Positions 1-10,604 of a DNA stretch of 64,000 bases are shown one piece after another; within the stretch, counting starts at the first letter, position 1; each line of letters starts with the position of its first letter. The translations under genes were made by a program, and so were the position numbers. The stretch comes from Falsihalocynthiibacter sp042445055 (GTDB taxonomy: Bacteria; Pseudomonadota; Alphaproteobacteria; Rhodobacterales; Rhodobacteraceae): contig NZ_CP170341.1 of the NCBI RefSeq assembly GCF_042445055.1, positions 1 to 64,000 on the forward strand, in the 5' to 3' direction. A model generated the notes under the pieces. That model saw only the letters and a list, made by a program, of their open reading frames with translations. It made no database searches and was not told where the DNA came from.

Positions 1-2
1 AT

Positions 3-3000
3 GCAGCGAACGTGATCGAGAACGGCGACTTCGGAACAACCGAACTTGCCTTTGAAATAACGGCCAGCGATAGCTTTGACGGCACGTTGAGCGTGACATT
101 CGATATAGATGGCGAAGCCGTTGTGGAGGATATCGTTTTTGTGGGCGGCACCGGTGTGCTTACGCGTACGGTTGCGAACGATGATATCGAGAACGGCGCC
201 GAAACCGTATCGGTTACGCTTGTTTCTGCGGTTGATGCGATTGGCGATGATACCGTGGCGATTGGCGTTGATAGCGCCTCTGGTAGCGTCACTGAGGATG
301 ACGGGCTTGGCTCGGTTGAAAAAGGCGATTTGGCCTTTGCTATCAATGTGAACGGCCCTGAAGTGACGGCGACTGATGGCACCGTTTACGAGGCTGATAG
401 CGACAGTTATTGGGTTGGCTCAAGCAAATATACTGATGGTGCTGCGGGTGCGGATGCCGCGCTGGCGGGGGGCGATTATGATCGCGACGGCGACGCGGAT
501 GCGGATGATACGCTTTATTCCACCGAGCGATATGGTGGCAAGAACAGCACGATGACGTTCACGCGTGATGGTCTTGAAGCAGGAAACTATATTGCGACGC
601 TGAAATTTGTAGAGCTTTATGATCCTGCCGCGTCCGGTCCTCCTGAAAATGCGCGCGTGTTCAGCGTTACCGCGAACGGGGTAGAGGTTATCACTGATCT
701 GCGGTTGTTCGACCATGTTGAGCATGAAGAAGCCTATGATGTCGAAGTACCCGTTACGATTGGCGAAGATGGAATTTTGACGCTGGGTTTTGATGCCTCG
801 GTGGACAACGGCAAAGTTGGTGCCATTGCGCTGCACAAAGCCGTCATTACGGGCGCTCCGACTGATGTTACACTTTCTGTGGCAGATGTTTCGGCAGACG
901 AAGATGGGGGCTTGGCTTCTGTTGTGTTCACGCGTGAAGGCGACACGACTTCCGATGTTACGATCACATTTGACGTTGCAGACGGTACGGGCGTTGCAGG
1001 TGTGGATTACGAAATCCCCGCGTCCAACACTGTGACGATCCTTGCGGGGGAAACCACCGCCAGCGTTGACGTTGTTCTTATTGACAACGACGAAGAGGCC
1101 CCAGCGCCCAAGACCTTTACGGTTTCGATCACCGATGTTGATACCGCGGGCGGAGAATCCGCTGATCTTGGCACAGGAACGGCGACTGTGACCATTGATG
1201 ACGACGAGGCATTCGATCCCGCCGATATCGACGGTGATGGCGTGTTGAACGGGGATGACCCACTTGCCTATGACGGCGAAAATGGTCTGGGGAATGTCCT
1301 GACTGTGGGTGGTTCGTTCCGTCAGGATTTCGACGTGAACACCACGGATCCGTTCTCTGAGGAGGCGGGCTTTACGGGGCTATTGATTAATACGACGGAT
1401 GGCTATGACCCCGCAGGTTCATCAGAGACCGACCCCTATGGTGATCGCACGACAGAGGGCAACGCCATTGTCGAAGATGGTACGTTGAAAATTGTCGCAA
1501 CTGAAACGGATACGTTCAGCACGGGAACAGGTACAAATAACACCATTAAGGACAACTACCTGCGTGGTGCGGATGTGTCGGGTGTCGATCTCTTTACACT
1601 TGAGACAAAGATCGCCAATCCCTTCCCAGAGGTGCTTGGCGCGAATACACAATTGCAATACGCGGGCATCGGTATTCATATCGGCGCTGGCGGGACGGAT
1701 GACTGGGTTAAGCTGGTTTATGGTCCTCAGAACAGCGGCGTGCGCTTGGAGCTTGCGCATAACAATAGCCTAGACGGTGGTGCGCAAAAGGCGTTCATCA
1801 TTCCAACAGGAGCGGCAACACCCAGTGGGGCAACAACTGTCACCGAAGTTGACGCGGCTCCGGCCGATATCATCCTGCGTTTGACGGTTGATAAAACGGG
1901 GGAAACGCCAACTCTGACGGGTAGTGCCGTTCTTCTGGATGCGGATGGGCTTGAGATTGGCCTTATTGACCTGCCAAGTATCGGCATTACCGGCTCTTTT
2001 GCGGCCGCTCTTGAGGGCAACAACCCGCTGACAGGGGGCACGGGTGGCATCACCTATGGTGTCGCCGTGACCGAATGGGGCAGCGGTACCAACAACTCTT
2101 TCACGGGCGAGTGGGACTATATCGACCTCTATGCGCCCGACCTTCCGCCAACTGTGGATGCGGGTATCGCGGCACAAGACGCGACAGAGAACACCGAGTT
2201 TGACTTTACGTTGCCGCTTGATGTCTTTGCAGATGATAATGGCGTGATTAACCTGACGCTCACCGCCGTATTGGACGACGGGTTGGATAGTCCGCTACCT
2301 ACGTGGCTGACATTTGAGGATGGCCGCTTTACGGGCACGCCAATGGACGGTGATGACGGGGTTTTGGCAATTAAGGTGATTGCCGACGACGGGACGAATC
2401 CGCCTGTTTCCACCAGCTTTGAGCTAACCGTTGAAGATATTCCTGGACCGTTTGTGTGGTCCGCAGATGCGGATGGCGACGGCTTCGGTACATCAGCCGA
2501 TCAAGTTACAGCCTACGAAGCCCCCGGTGAGGCCGGCGACTATGTCCTCGCGAGTTTGGGGGACGATCTGGATGATACGGACGACACGATCTATCCCGAT
2601 GCGCCGGAAATCAACGACGGTAAGGACAACGATCAAGACGGCGAGATTGATGAGGATAACGCGGCACCGGTAGCGGGCGCGGATTCCACAACCGGCGCAA
2701 TCGAAACACCCGTTATTTTCACGCGCACAGAGCTTCTGCTCAATGACAGCGACCCGGATGGTGATGCATTGAAATTCAGTGGCGTGTCCAATCCGGTCAA
2801 CGGCACGCTTGATTATGACGCGGCCACAGGGGTGATAGCCTTTACGCCTGACGCGGGCTTTGTCGGCACTGGAAGCTTTGATTATACGGTGTCCGATGAT
2901 TTCGGCGGCGTGACGGTTCAGACGGTCGAGATTGAAGTCTCGGATGCGATCGCAGTCGACGCCCAGAGCATCGCGCTATCGAATGCGAATGTGTCTTCTT

Positions 3001-6000
3001 ATACTTTTGGGCAGGATCGCGTCGAAAGCGATGAGATCATCAACGAGGTGGCGCAAACCGTTAACATCACCGGCAACGCGTGGAAGAAAATTGAACTGGG
3101 TGAGACACTGGATGTTTCGGCGGGTATGTCGCTGAGATTCACCGTGAATACCGCGAATGTTGCGGAACTGTTAGCGATTGGTTTTGACTCGGATAACAGA
3201 TTCACCAACGACGGAACTGCGATCTTCCAAATTGGCGGACGCCACACTAATGGCAATTTCGATCAGGACTTCAACACCTACAACGAGGGTGATGGGGACG
3301 TGACCTTCGAGATTCCGTTGGACGATTATGTCGGCCAAAGTTTCTCGCATTTGGTCTTGGTCAATGATGATGACAATCCTCTCGATCCTGGGTTGCCTTC
3401 TGGTGCGACCTATTCCGACATCGAGATACTGCGCCCTGTGGCCGTGAATACTGCACCGGTCGCCGCCGAGGATTCACAACAGATGGAATCCGATCAAGCG
3501 CTGGAGATTTCTGCGGCCGAATTGTTGGCGAATGACTTTGATGCGGATGGAGATGCGCTTACGGTGACGTCTGTGTCAAACCCTGTGAACGGGACGGTGT
3601 CACTGCTTGATGGCTTGATCACCTTTACCGCGACGCCGGGGTATTCCGGACCAGCGACCTTTGCCTATACAATTGAGGATAGCGAGGGGGGGACTTCGGT
3701 CAGTACCGTTAACATCGACGTGCTCGCACCTGGTGGAGGTGATGTCATCAAAAGCATCAACTTCAACGATAATGAGATTACGTCTTATGACGCGCAGGAC
3801 TCCAAGCCCGGAGCGGGGTACACAGTATCGCCGACGGGTGACAGCCTTACGCTTGATGGCAACGTCTGGAAGAAAACGGCGATTACGGGGGGCGATTATA
3901 CGATAACCGAAGACACTGTATTGCGCTTTGATCTGACGATATTGACGGATACGGGCGAAATCGTCGGGATTGGTCTCGAGAACGATAATTCGTTCCGCAC
4001 TGACAATGATGCGCTGTTCCAACTCTTCGGCAGTCAGAATTTCTCGAGCTGGAGTAATCAAGGGTCCAACGGGCTCTACGGCAACGTCGGGGAAGTGACA
4101 TCCTATGAGATCTCACTCGCCGATTATGCGGGGCAGACGTTCTCGACGCTCGCGTTCATTAATGACGACGATCGGAACAATTCATCGGTGGTTGAGTTTG
4201 CCAATGTCGAGTTGGTTGAGGAACTCGTGACAGTGGGCCCCGATACCAAGGCGCCGGAGGTCTTTGGCGGTGAAATTGAACCGCAGACCGTCACAGAGGA
4301 CGAGCCGTTCGAGATCGAACTGCCGTTCATTGACGAAGATACGTCGTTTGAGGACCTGACGTTCAGCTTTACCAATCTTCCGTCCTTCATGAGCGAAGTG
4401 GATGGCATTTTGGTCGGGCAACCCGAAAATGCAGATGTCGGGGTCTATGATATCGATGTCACCGCCACAGATCCGGAGGGCAATGCGACGACAGCGCAGC
4501 TACAAGTGACGGTTGAAAACGTTAACGATGCGCCACAGCTTGTGGGCGTTTACGAAGACGCAGAGGCGATCATTGATAACGAGATGCTTCTCGAGCTGCC
4601 TGAAGGCCTGTTTGTCGATATTGATGCACAAACGGTGCTGATTTACTCCGCGACGGGACTGCCTGAAGGTGTCGATATTGATACTGCAACGGGCGCATTG
4701 TCGGGTGCACCGACAGAGAGCGGTGATTTCACCGTGACAATCACCGCGCATGATGGCCCGATTGGGGGGCCTGATACGCTGACGGCCTCGACGAGCTTTA
4801 ACTTGGATGTGGCCAGCGGCCCACCGCGCGAGTCGGTCTTTATCGAGGCTGAGGACTTTACCGCCTTTAGCGACCCGAACGAGGCATATTCAGGCTTTTT
4901 CACACGCTTTGCCGCTACAGCATCAGGTAGCGAAGTTATTCGCGTGCAATCCGGTGGAGAAGGGTCGATTTCAACCGATCTGGACTCTGCGGGCGTTGTT
5001 CCGGGGTTCTACGATCTCTCTGTGATCCACTTTGACGAAAACGACGGGATGTCGACGGTTACGGTCAAGCTTGACCATGGCGATGGCGAAGACCCCGTTG
5101 AAGTCGGAACCTTTGTGATGGACCGAGATGAACCCGGTCAGGGCAGCGGGACGCAGGCCGGCAATATCTTTGAGGCGACCTTTGAAACGCTCTATATCCC
5201 TGCGGGGGCCAAACTGATCATTGAAGGGGTCGCCGAGGGCGGTGAATTCTTGCGGATTGATGCTGTTCGTTTTGATCCGATCGACAACACACCGCCCGCT
5301 ATTGATACACCTGCGCAGGCAACAATTTCCGAAGGTAATCAACTGGTTGCTGATGTGGATGCCACCGATCTTGAAGGTTCCGAGGTTACTTATGGCATCG
5401 CTGGTGGTGCGGACGCTGCGCTGTTCTCTATTGATGCGGTCACTGGTGAACTTTCGTTTATAGCTGCGCCTGATTTCGAAGCGCCACAAGACGCCGATGC
5501 CGACAACGTTTACGAAGTAACCGTTTCGGCGTCCGATGGGGATGTGTCTTCTGAACAAGAGATGACCGTTACGGTGGAAAACCTCGAAGAGGCACCGATT
5601 GTCACCTCGGCGACTGCTTTTGAAATCGCTGAAAACAGCACAAATGCAGCAACAGTAGAGGCGACAGACCCAGACGGAAACATCGTCACCTATGCGCTTG
5701 CGGGAACAGGTGCGGATGAGGACTTGTTTACGGTTGATCCAAATACGGGTGTGGTATCGTTTATTGCGGCGCCGGACTTTGAGGTGCCAACAGATGCGGG
5801 CGGAGACAATGTCTATGACGTTTCTGTCGCGGCGTCGGATGGTACCTCGACAACAACAAGCGATCTCCAGATCACCGTGACAGATGCAAATGACGCACCT
5901 GTTGCAGTGGCCGATCCTGCGCCACAGGCGCTGATTGTCGGCTCTCCTGCGGGGCTGGATATTACGGGTCTGTTCACCGATCAGGATGCTGCCGATACGC

Positions 6001-9000
6001 TGACATATGAAATCGTCAGTGGTGCGCCTGCGGGTATTACGGGGATTGTTGACGGTGTTCTAAGCGGTATCCCGAGCGAAGTCGGCGCATTTGACGTGGT
6101 GATTTCGGCCTCTGACGGGATTGCCCCGCCGGTGCAGACCACCATCGTTTTGAATGTGGACGAGGCGGATAATACCTATGGCCGCGTCGCACCAACGCAG
6201 GACCTTGATGAGGATGGCGCGCTGAACGCGACGGATCCGGATGTGGACGGCGATGAAATTCTCAATGTCGACGACAGCTTTGCCTATGATGCAGACAACG
6301 GCACCCTGATTGCGGATGGCGAGAGCATCGACCTGACGTTTGATGTGAACGGCACCCCGTATCAGAACGGGTTTACGGGTCTGTTGCAGGCAGGGGTCAA
6401 GGATAGTTCCGACCTCAAGGATTTCGACGAGGACACTGGCAGCACTAGCGTTGCGAATGGTTTGCTGACCACCACATCAACGACGGGTGATACTGGTACG
6501 GTCAATACCCCCGAGGACGACTTCCAACTGGGTGTCAAGAATGCCGACTTTACCGTTGAAGCGCGTGTGCTCAACCCATTCATGACTGATCCTGCGGTTA
6601 GTTATTCGCAGATCGGTGTGCATGTGGGCATAGACAGCACGGATTTCGCGAAGTTCGTCTTTGGCAACGCGGTTGAGTTCTCAACCCGCACCAATGATGT
6701 TGAAGCCAAAGTGTCGGGCGGCAATCAACCTCTGCCAAATGGCCTGACAACGGCGGATTTCTCAGCGGTGGATATCACGCTCAATGTGAATTCAACCAGC
6801 CCGACATCGGCGACGATTTCGGCGGTCGCGACATTCCTTGATGAGAATGGCAACGGCATCGCGGGCGCCACGGGCATCAGTTTCGGCTCTGCCGAGATCA
6901 GTGGCGCCTTGGCTGCGGCACTTGCGGATGAAACTGTGGGTGTTGGCACGGGCTTTACCCATGTGCATGCAGGGGCGGGTCAATTTGACGCTCAACTTGA
7001 TAGCTTCAAGGTCACCGCAGTGGATGGCGGTTCGGTTGATCCGACCAATGCCCTGAATGTATTTGCCGAAGAGGACGACATCTTTACGGGGAACAGCTAT
7101 GGCGCGACAGAAGTCGGCTCGGCGGTGCTCGAAGTGATGACGGGTAATAACAACATCGAAAGCTCGAACTATGGTGCGAATTCTTTCCAACTGACCAATA
7201 CGGGGGACAAGAAAATCGCGGCGGTGTTTATCGATGTGACAACGGCGCTTTATCAGGACAGCGTGTTTGATCCGGATGGTGCGGGCGGCGATGATGCCAC
7301 CAAGCCATGGGGTATCAACTCTGGCGGTCCAGAAACCGGCGCGAGCATCTCTGGCGGAGAGGGCGGTTACTTCCTGCCCGGTGATGATCCGCTTCCGAAC
7401 ACAACCGGCACTGGCGGCCCGTCAAACGGCGGATATAAAGGCGCAATCGTCAAGTTCACTGATTTCGATAACGGCGAAACGGTCGGTTTCTCGGGTGACA
7501 TGGATCCGAACTCCATTGCGGGCCTAACCAAGGCTTCGGTTGACGGCACGGCGATTGACGGCTGGGACGTGGGCGGCATTTCCGGCCATGAGATCATCGG
7601 CTCGACGTTTACGATCCTGTTTGACGATGGCACCACCGCAACCGGACAGCTTGCCAGTGACGGCAGCGCCTCCGGCAGCAAGGGTCTGGCCACCGAGAGC
7701 GGATTTACATCCGACGCACCAACGCTTGTCGTCAACGGCTTTGGCGCTGGCGAAGTTGGAACATATGGAGTCGATCAGCCAAGCATCATTGTAACGGGCG
7801 ACCCCGGATCAATCGTGCGTATCACTATGACCAAGGGCTTCAACCCAGTTACCAATGATGCAAACGGCATCGCCGATCTGGTGGACGCGCGTCTTGAGCG
7901 GTACGATTTCAAGGCCTCCAACACCTTTGACAACCAGACCATTGATGTGACCATCGGTGCGGATGGGACGTTCGATGCAACGGGGATGTTTGACTATGAC
8001 GACTCGTTGAAAAACAACAAAGGTGATGGCACCTTTGACGGTGACGATGTGGCCGATATCGGATTTGTCGCAAGCGTTATTGACCCGAACCAAGGAAACA
8101 TTTCCGTAAGTCCGGTGACTACGCCGATTTACCTGAAGAATGAGGGTGGCCCAGTTGAGGGCGATCCTGTTGGCAACGACGGCGGCACAGCCTTGGAGGT
8201 CTTTGCCGGTGAATCCGATCTGATCACCAGCGCCATATATAGTGGTGGTGAGCAGGGGTCTGCTGTCCTCGAAGTCCTCAAGGGCAACGACAATATCGAA
8301 GGCTCCAACTATGGCGCGAATTCCTTCGTTGTGACAAATACCGGAGACAAGAAAATCTCGGCGGTGTTCATTGATGTCTCTGATGCGCTTTATCAAGACA
8401 GCGTGTTTGATCCGGACGGCGCGGGCGGCGATAACGTGGCCAAGGCGTGGGCGGTGAACTCCGCAGGTGGAACAGGCGCGTATATTTCTGGCGGAACGGG
8501 TGGCTACTTTATTCCGGGGACAGACCCACTGCCGAACACAACGGGCACGGGTGGCGCATCAAATGGCGGCTACAAAGGCGCAATCGTCAAGTTCAACGAT
8601 TTTGACAACGGCGAAACGGTCGGCTTCTCGGGCGATATGGACCCGAACTCGATTGCGGGTCTTACCAAAGCATCCGTTGATGGAACGGCGATTGATAGCT
8701 GGGATGTGGGCGGTATCTCTGGTCATGAATTGATCGGCTCACGCTTTACGGTTCTGTTCGATGATGGCACCACGGCCACGGGTCAGCTTGCCAGTGACGG
8801 CAGCGCCTCTGGCTCCCAAGCGCTTGCCAGCCAAAGTTTGACACCCGCAACGGCACCGACTCTTACGGTCAATGGCGTTGCACAGGGAGGCGTCGGAACC
8901 TATGGCGGCACCCAGCCCGAAATCATTGTAACGGGCGATCCGGGTGATACCGTTCGCATCACGATGACCAAAGGGTTCAATCCGGTTGTCGAAACTTCGA

Positions 9001-10475
9001 ACGGGATTGCACAACTGGTTGAGGATCGGTTGGATCGCTATGACTTCAAGGCGAACAACAACTTTGACACCCAGAATGTCGATGTTGTGATTGGCGCTGA
9101 TGGAACCTTCGATGCAACAGGGATGTTTGATTACGACGATGCCGTTGCGAACAACAAAGGTGACGGCACGTTTGCCGGTGACGATGTTGCGCAAATCGGA
9201 TTTGTGGCCAGTGTGATCGACCCATCTAACGGCGACCTTGCGATTAGTGACGTCACCGCGCCGATCTACCTGAGCAACCAAGGTGGGCCAGTTGTCGGCG
9301 ATCCTGAACAACCGTTCGAGGGCTACTTCGAGATCATCGGCTCTGGCAGCAATGCCCGTTTCAAGATTCAGGTCGAGGATGCCAACGGAACTGGTGGCAC
9401 CACACCTCCGGGTGACTGGACCTATAGCACCGAACCGGACGGCAACGGTAACCAAGCTGGCGCACAAGGCGACGGATACTATATCTGGAAAGAAGGCGCC
9501 GTTTCCGGCACCAACGCGCCGCAGGGTATTCTGGAATACGAGATTTACATTCCAGAAGGAGAAGAGGGCGTCTATTCCTTCCGCGCCCGTGGTTCTCGGG
9601 ATCAAGGCACCGACAGCGATCAGGCCAATGATATTTGGCTCAAGATCGACGACGATGCCGAGGCGCTACAGGTAAACTCCACAAACTCTGTGTCCTCTGG
9701 TGGCTTTGTCAAAGTCTATGGCGTTGGCACTGGTGGTTGGGGCAACACAGGCACGATCGATAGTGTTTCCGAGGAAGAGGGCAACTTCAAAGCGTCCTTT
9801 GAATTGTCAGCGGGTTTCCACACGATTGCCCTCGCGGGGCGGTCGGGCGGATACCACATCGACTCGTTTGATCTCTATAAAGGGACGGGCGGCTTCCCGA
9901 GTTCGAATGCAAGTAACTCTGCGTTCATATCGGAACCCCCGAGCGACCCCGGAGAGCCTGGCAGCGAAAGCGTCTATGCGATCACGTCCTCCAGCGACGA
10001 CTGGGAAGAGTTCGGCGGCGCAGGCAGTTCCGATCTGGAATTCGGTCTGAATGGTGCTCAATCCCAATCCGTCGGCTTGCGTTTCACAGGAATCGACATT
10101 CCAGAGGATAGCGTGATCTCGGAAGCATACCTTCAGTTCAACGCATACGAAACCAGCTCCGGCAATGCCTCGTTTACGATAGAGATAGAGGATACAGAGT
10201 CCGCAGCGACGTATTCAGGCGGTTCTACGCCCGACGACAGGGATTATCTGGCAGAGGAGTTCGACTGGAACGATGTGGAAGAGTGGAGCAACGATGGTAT
10301 CTATCGCTCGCCCGACATCGCGGACCTGATCGAGGCCGCAATCGGCACCGATGGTGTGTTGGATGGTGAACTTGGCTTCCGGATTACAGGTTCAGGCAGC
10401 CGCGCCGCGCACTCATTTGACTCGGACGGTTTCGCACCTGAACTGGTGATTATGTTCGAAGACGACGGGTTGTAA
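3..10475 (+). CDS. Giant modular surface/secreted protein, C-terminal part (5' end outside window)
   Basis: The frame is open at the left edge, so the 3,490 residues seen are only the C-terminal part. Modules in rough order, counting residue 1 at base 12: Calx-beta-like (1-95), malectin-like (105-277), Calx-beta (282-399), a thrombospondin-3-like calcium motif plus a lectin-like module (402-703), putative-Ig (710-810), an Asp-rich MopE-like motif (815-887), cadherin-like and putative-Ig modules mixed with a duplicated beta-sandwich (885-1600), a malectin/CBM-like module (1607-1758), cadherin and Ig modules (1760-2050), a second lectin-like module (2057-2340), two tandem 379-residue units (2345-3095), a CBM-like module and a C-terminal beta-rich domain. 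No catalytic domain and no GGxGxD RTX array is seen. Such proteins act in adhesion or polysaccharide binding outside the cell; export by the type I system at 52135-55268 is inferred. Confidence 0.9.
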   Translation, partial: AANVIENGDFGTTELAFEITASDSFDGTLSVTFDIDGEAVVEDIVFVGGTGVLTRTVANDDIENGAETVSVTLVSAVDAIGDDTVAIGVDSASGSVTEDDGLGSVEKGDLAFAINVNGPEVTATDGTVYEADSDSYWVGSSKYTDGAAGADAALAGGDYDRDGDADADDTLYSTERYGGKNSTMTFTRDGLEAGNYIATLKFVELYDPAASGPPENARVFSVTANGVEVITDLRLFDHVEHEEAYDVEVPVTIGEDGILTLGFDASVDNGKVGAIALHKAVITGAPTDVTLSVADVSADEDGGLASVVFTREGDTTSDVTITFDVADGTGVAGVDYEIPASNTVTILAGETTASVDVVLIDNDEEAPAPKTFTVSITDVDTAGGESADLGTGTATVTIDDDEAFDPADIDGDGVLNGDDPLAYDGENGLGNVLTVGGSFRQDFDVNTTDPFSEEAGFTGLLINTTDGYDPAGSSETDPYGDRTTEGNAIVEDGTLKIVATETDTFSTGTGTNNTIKDNYLRGADVSGVDLFTLETKIANPFPEVLGANTQLQYAGIGIHIGAGGTDDWVKLVYGPQNSGVRLELAHNNSLDGGAQKAFIIPTGAATPSGATTVTEVDAAPADIILRLTVDKTGETPTLTGSAVLLDADGLEIGLIDLPSIGITGSFAAALEGNNPLTGGTGGITYGVAVTEWGSGTNNSFTGEWDYIDLYAPDLPPTVDAGIAAQDATENTEFDFTLPLDVFADDNGVINLTLTAVLDDGLDSPLPTWLTFEDGRFTGTPMDGDDGVLAIKVIADDGTNPPVSTSFELTVEDIPGPFVWSADADGDGFGTSADQVTAYEAPGEAGDYVLASLGDDLDDTDDTIYPDAPEINDGKDNDQDGEIDEDNAAPVAGADSTTGAIETPVIFTRTELLLNDSDPDGDALKFSGVSNPVNGTLDYDAATGVIAFTPDAGFVGTGSFDYTVSDDFGGVTVQTVEIEVSDAIAVDAQSIALSNANVSSYTFGQDRVESDEIINEVAQTVNITGNAWKKIELGETLDVSAGMSLRFTVNTANVAELLAIGFDSDNRFTNDGTAIFQIGGRHTNGNFDQDFNTYNEGDGDVTFEIPLDDYVGQSFSHLVLVNDDDNPLDPGLPSGATYSDIEILRPVAVNTAPVAAEDSQQMESDQALEISAAELLANDFDADGDALTVTSVSNPVNGTVSLLDGLITFTATPGYSGPATFAYTIEDSEGGTSVSTVNIDVLAPGGGDVIKSINFNDNEITSYDAQDSKPGAGYTVSPTGDSLTLDGNVWKKTAITGGDYTITEDTVLRFDLTILTDTGEIVGIGLENDNSFRTDNDALFQLFGSQNFSSWSNQGSNGLYGNVGEVTSYEISLADYAGQTFSTLAFINDDDRNNSSVVEFANVELVEELVTVGPDTKAPEVFGGEIEPQTVTEDEPFEIELPFIDEDTSFEDLTFSFTNLPSFMSEVDGILVGQPENADVGVYDIDVTATDPEGNATTAQLQVTVENVNDAPQLVGVYEDAEAIIDNEMLLELPEGLFVDIDAQTVLIYSATGLPEGVDIDTATGALSGAPTESGDFTVTITAHDGPIGGPDTLTASTSFNLDVASGPPRESVFIEAEDFTAFSDPNEAYSGFFTRFAATASGSEVIRVQSGGEGSISTDLDSAGVVPGFYDLSVIHFDENDGMSTVTVKLDHGDGEDPVEVGTFVMDRDEPGQGSGTQAGNIFEATFETLYIPAGAKLIIEGVAEGGEFLRIDAVRFDPIDNTPPAIDTPAQATISEGNQLVADVDATDLEGSEVTYGIAGGADAALFSIDAVTGELSFIAAPDFEAPQDADADNVYEVTVSASDGDVSSEQEMTVTVENLEEAPIVTSATAFEIAENSTNAATVEATDPDGNIVTYALAGTGADEDLFTVDPNTGVVSFIAAPDFEVPTDAGGDNVYDVSVAASDGTSTTTSDLQITVTDANDAPVAVADPAPQALIVGSPAGLDITGLFTDQDAADTLTYEIVSGAPAGITGIVDGVLSGIPSEVGAFDVVISASDGIAPPVQTTIVLNVDEADNTYGRVAPTQDLDEDGALNATDPDVDGDEILNVDDSFAYDADNGTLIADGESIDLTFDVNGTPYQNGFTGLLQAGVKDSSDLKDFDEDTGSTSVANGLLTTTSTTGDTGTVNTPEDDFQLGVKNADFTVEARVLNPFMTDPAVSYSQIGVHVGIDSTDFAKFVFGNAVEFSTRTNDVEAKVSGGNQPLPNGLTTADFSAVDITLNVNSTSPTSATISAVATFLDENGNGIAGATGISFGSAEISGALAAALADETVGVGTGFTHVHAGAGQFDAQLDSFKVTAVDGGSVDPTNALNVFAEEDDIFTGNSYGATEVGSAVLEVMTGNNNIESSNYGANSFQLTNTGDKKIAAVFIDVTTALYQDSVFDPDGAGGDDATKPWGINSGGPETGASISGGEGGYFLPGDDPLPNTTGTGGPSNGGYKGAIVKFTDFDNGETVGFSGDMDPNSIAGLTKASVDGTAIDGWDVGGISGHEIIGSTFTILFDDGTTATGQLASDGSASGSKGLATESGFTSDAPTLVVNGFGAGEVGTYGVDQPSIIVTGDPGSIVRITMTKGFNPVTNDANGIADLVDARLERYDFKASNTFDNQTIDVTIGADGTFDATGMFDYDDSLKNNKGDGTFDGDDVADIGFVASVIDPNQGNISVSPVTTPIYLKNEGGPVEGDPVGNDGGTALEVFAGESDLITSAIYSGGEQGSAVLEVLKGNDNIEGSNYGANSFVVTNTGDKKISAVFIDVSDALYQDSVFDPDGAGGDNVAKAWAVNSAGGTGAYISGGTGGYFIPGTDPLPNTTGTGGASNGGYKGAIVKFNDFDNGETVGFSGDMDPNSIAGLTKASVDGTAIDSWDVGGISGHELIGSRFTVLFDDGTTATGQLASDGSASGSQALASQSLTPATAPTLTVNGVAQGGVGTYGGTQPEIIVTGDPGDTVRITMTKGFNPVVETSNGIAQLVEDRLDRYDFKANNNFDTQNVDVVIGADGTFDATGMFDYDDAVANNKGDGTFAGDDVAQIGFVASVIDPSNGDLAISDVTAPIYLSNQGGPVVGDPEQPFEGYFEIIGSGSNARFKIQVEDANGTGGTTPPGDWTYSTEPDGNGNQAGAQGDGYYIWKEGAVSGTNAPQGILEYEIYIPEGEEGVYSFRARGSRDQGTDSDQANDIWLKIDDDAEALQVNSTNSVSSGGFVKVYGVGTGGWGNTGTIDSVSEEEGNFKASFELSAGFHTIALAGRSGGYHIDSFDLYKGTGGFPSSNASNSAFISEPPSDPGEPGSESVYAITSSSDDWEEFGGAGSSDLEFGLNGAQSQSVGLRFTGIDIPEDSVISEAYLQFNAYETSSGNASFTIEIEDTESAATYSGGSTPDDRDYLAEEFDWNDVEEWSNDGIYRSPDIADLIEAAIGTDGVLDGELGFRITGSGSRAAHSFDSDGFAPELVIMFEDDGL
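7050..9297 (+). repeat. Tandem 379-codon repeat inside the giant gene
   Basis: Two copies lie head to tail, at about 7050-8155 and 8190-9297, with an offset of 1137-1140 bp. Both carry the same landmarks in order: SNYGANSF, TGDKKI, YQDSVFDPDGAGG, FSGDMDPNSIAGLTKASVDG, TGDPG, MTKGFNPV, FDATGMFDYDD and NNKGDGTF. Nucleotide identity is high in the central part, so the duplication is recent relative to the rest of the gene or is kept alike by conversion. The unit resembles no named family I can place with certainty. Confidence 0.9.
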
Positions 10476-10496
10476 TCGCCAGCAACGAACGAGAAA

Positions 10497-10526
10497 GGGG
10501 CGGTCCATTGGACGGCCCCTTTTTTT
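10497..10526 (+). terminator. Rho-independent terminator after the giant gene
   Basis: A 10-bp GC-rich stem with one mismatch (10497-10506 with 10510-10519) and a 3-base loop is followed directly by seven T. It begins 22 bp after the stop codon and separates the giant gene from the convergent tex gene. Confidence 0.85.
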
Positions 10527-10604
10527 GTGGCGCGCGCGTGATCACTTTTTCACGTACCCCGAAATCGAGCGACCCGACTACTTTAAACGTGCCGATTGAT
10601 AAAC

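Noticed and set aside
8739..9605. Minus-strand open frame of 288 codons inside the giant gene
   Set aside because: It is antisense to well-conserved repeat units, and a similar antisense frame occurs over the first repeat copy; no protein motif or ribosome site.
3..10475. RTX toxin/adhesin label for the giant protein
   Set aside because: Gly/Asp-rich segments such as GAGGDD occur, but no run of GGxGxDxUx nonapeptides is present.
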